From assembly GCA_009767595.1 (NCBI GenBank), contig VSDK01027706.1, positions 512,423 to 576,422 of the forward strand: 64,000 nucleotides of DNA, written 5' to 3'. Below, piece after piece: positions 62,784 through 64,000 of this stretch. The translations under genes were made by a program, and so were the position numbers. The notes below the pieces were generated by a model, which was not told where the DNA came from, did no database searches, and saw only the letters and a program-made list of their open reading frames with translations. Positions within the stretch are counted from its first letter, which is position 1; each line of letters begins with the position of its first letter. This DNA comes from Symbiodinium kawagutii (taxonomy: Eukaryota > Sar > Dinophyceae > Suessiales > Symbiodiniaceae).

Positions 62784-63960
62784 CTACTGGCAAGTCCCAT
62801 TCGGTGTTGAAACACAAAACCCATTTGGATCATCCCCATGAACTGGAGAGAAACCACACCGGGGCCTTTGGGGAGCAATAGCTCGCTCAAAGTAGAAGTC
62901 ATCCATGATTCCTCCAATGATCCTGAAGCCGTCCTGAACCCAGGCATTGGTTCAAGGGAGAATCTATGTTAGAAACCCTTTTGATGGTTTTTTCAGCGCA
63001 TCATGTTTCTAAAAACAGGGTGTTCCAATGTCGATTCGCTATCCACCAATCTAGTGACCAGCCCAGGCATTGGTTCCACTACATCATCCCTACTTGGCGG
63101 GTGGCGGGCCTTTCCCGTCGAGTGCGCCGGCACACCGGCGAAGCAGGTGTAGATCGAGTTAATGAGGCCATAGCCAAGTAGGGTTAAACGTACATGTGTG
63201 ATCGGATATACTGCATTTATACACCATATGTATATATATATAGAGAGAGAGAGATATGCAAGATGTATGTGTGTAAACTGGCATTAACCCCAGCGGAAAT
63301 AGACATAAATGATTAACCATGATCAGCTATTGAGAACCCCCCGCTAAAGTTGAAGGGTAAGTTGGTCAAGATATGCCTTTGGGTCAATATGAACCAAGCA
63401 ATGAACAAACATAAGAACAGTTGGTCACCTACAAACAAAAACCAGTTTGGTCAGTTATTGGATTTCCACCAGGGGAAAAGGTTTTTACCCGCAGACATGT
63501 TGTACCAATGAAGATTCAACCTTGTTTGGCATGCATTGCTTGTTAAGGGTTAGCCGGTTAGCCATATGGACCATAAACTCAAGCAATCTTCTCAGCAATT
63601 GTTGTAGCATTTTCCACGGGCAATTACCTTTTGAAAACAATCACAGTGATGAACTCTTGTCACATTTGGTTTCATTTGAATATTGAATGGCCAACTTCAC
63701 CAATTATCAGGCATTATTGTTTATCATCATTTCTTAGCAGCATCATGAACTGCGTTCTTGTCACAATTCAATGGTAAGCACTGGCCATTCCGAACCATCC
63801 TGAAACTACCATGAAACCATCAGCCTTAACCCCTTTGAACCATAGTTCATCACCATGATCGTCATTTCTTTCTCCCACATCGCATGGGGAGGTACTGCAA
63901 CATGGCGTCCTTTCCACTTTCCTGTCGCCTGGCACTGGGCGGAAGAACTTGCTCGGCTTC
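62784..63960 (-). CDS. 3' exons of a minus-strand gene entering from the right
   Basis: 63960-63896 (EAEQVLPPSARRQESGKDAM; donor GTACCT), 63627-63489 (NCPWKMLQQLLRRLLEFMVH, then ANRLTLNKQCMPNKVESS; donor GTAAAA), 63210-63083 (YPITHVRLTLLGYGLINSIY, then TCFAGVPAHSTGKARHPP; donor GTAGTG) and 62933-62784 (DGFRIIGGIMDDFYFERAIA, PQRPRCGFSPVHGDDPNG, then TAG). All have AG|G or CAG acceptors. The last two join in phase 0. Phases between the first three do not close, so an exon is probably missing. The protein is unrecognised. Its stop lies 180 bp from the plus-strand stop at 62604. Confidence 0.6.
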
Positions 63961-64000
63961 CTGTGTTGTTGCTGGTTGATAGTTGGCTTATTTGAGTTGT

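Noticed and set aside
1..64000. Spliced-leader, tRNA, rRNA or snRNA genes
   Set aside because: I looked for the dinoflagellate leader sequence (TTGGCTCAAG end) and for obvious tRNA A/B boxes and saw none; a covariance-model scan would be needed to exclude them.

Overview
The window reads as nuclear DNA of a eukaryote with many small exons and long, repeat-rich introns. A Symbiodinium-like (suessialean) dinoflagellate is the best fit. Reasons: acceptors are nearly always AG followed by G; donors include GT, GC and probably GA; one gene belongs to a multi-exon family I associate with dinoflagellate genomes (GPPCGSFVW and IEQPRSS motifs); and GTTTCTCAAAA-type inverted-repeat elements are present. 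No operons, ribosome binding sites or other prokaryotic signals were seen. Gene models rest on open frames, splice consensus and intron phase only; no transcript data were available.

Layout. (1) 1-501: last exon of a plus-strand gene that enters from the left. (2) 548-12285: one large minus-strand gene with more than 20 exons, ending 46 bp from gene 1 in a tail-to-tail pair. Its middle part carries a PPC...EQP core, flanked by long charged low-complexity exons. (3) 12.3-13.5 kb: divergent start region. (4) 13.5-62.6 kb: a plus-strand block. Phase-consistent exon chains define a gene part at 13.5-15.4 kb, a nine-exon gene at 16.2-23.3 kb, a chain at 23.7-28.4 kb, scattered exons from 31.5 to 54.7 kb, an endonuclease/exonuclease/phosphatase-like plus SAM gene at 55.7-58.1 kb, an orphan five-exon gene at 59.5-61.0 kb, and further exons to 62604. 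(5) 62784-63960: terminal exons of a minus-strand gene, a second tail-to-tail pair. The window therefore runs from one convergent boundary to the next, with a single divergent point near 12.4 kb.

Repeats. Introns are filled with AT-rich AACCAT/ATGGTT-type sequence and several short families: an inverted-repeat MITE (R1), a family with GGAGCCAGGGGTATCC (R3), and a motif at intron 3' ends (R4). There is a degenerate LINE tail at 40.4-40.9 kb. The most striking structure is at 29.2-37.1 kb. A 60-bp array, a 40-bp array and a purine tract appear in mirrored order and orientation on the two sides of a 4.8-kb interior, like the arms of a foldback element. A second highlight is a 77-bp tandem duplication at 57.7 kb that looks like a newborn intron: both copies carry AGGT, and removing exactly one unit restores the frame into a SAM domain.

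Functions are mostly unknown. Only the EEP/SAM protein, the LINE fragment and the PPC-family protein could be tied to anything familiar.
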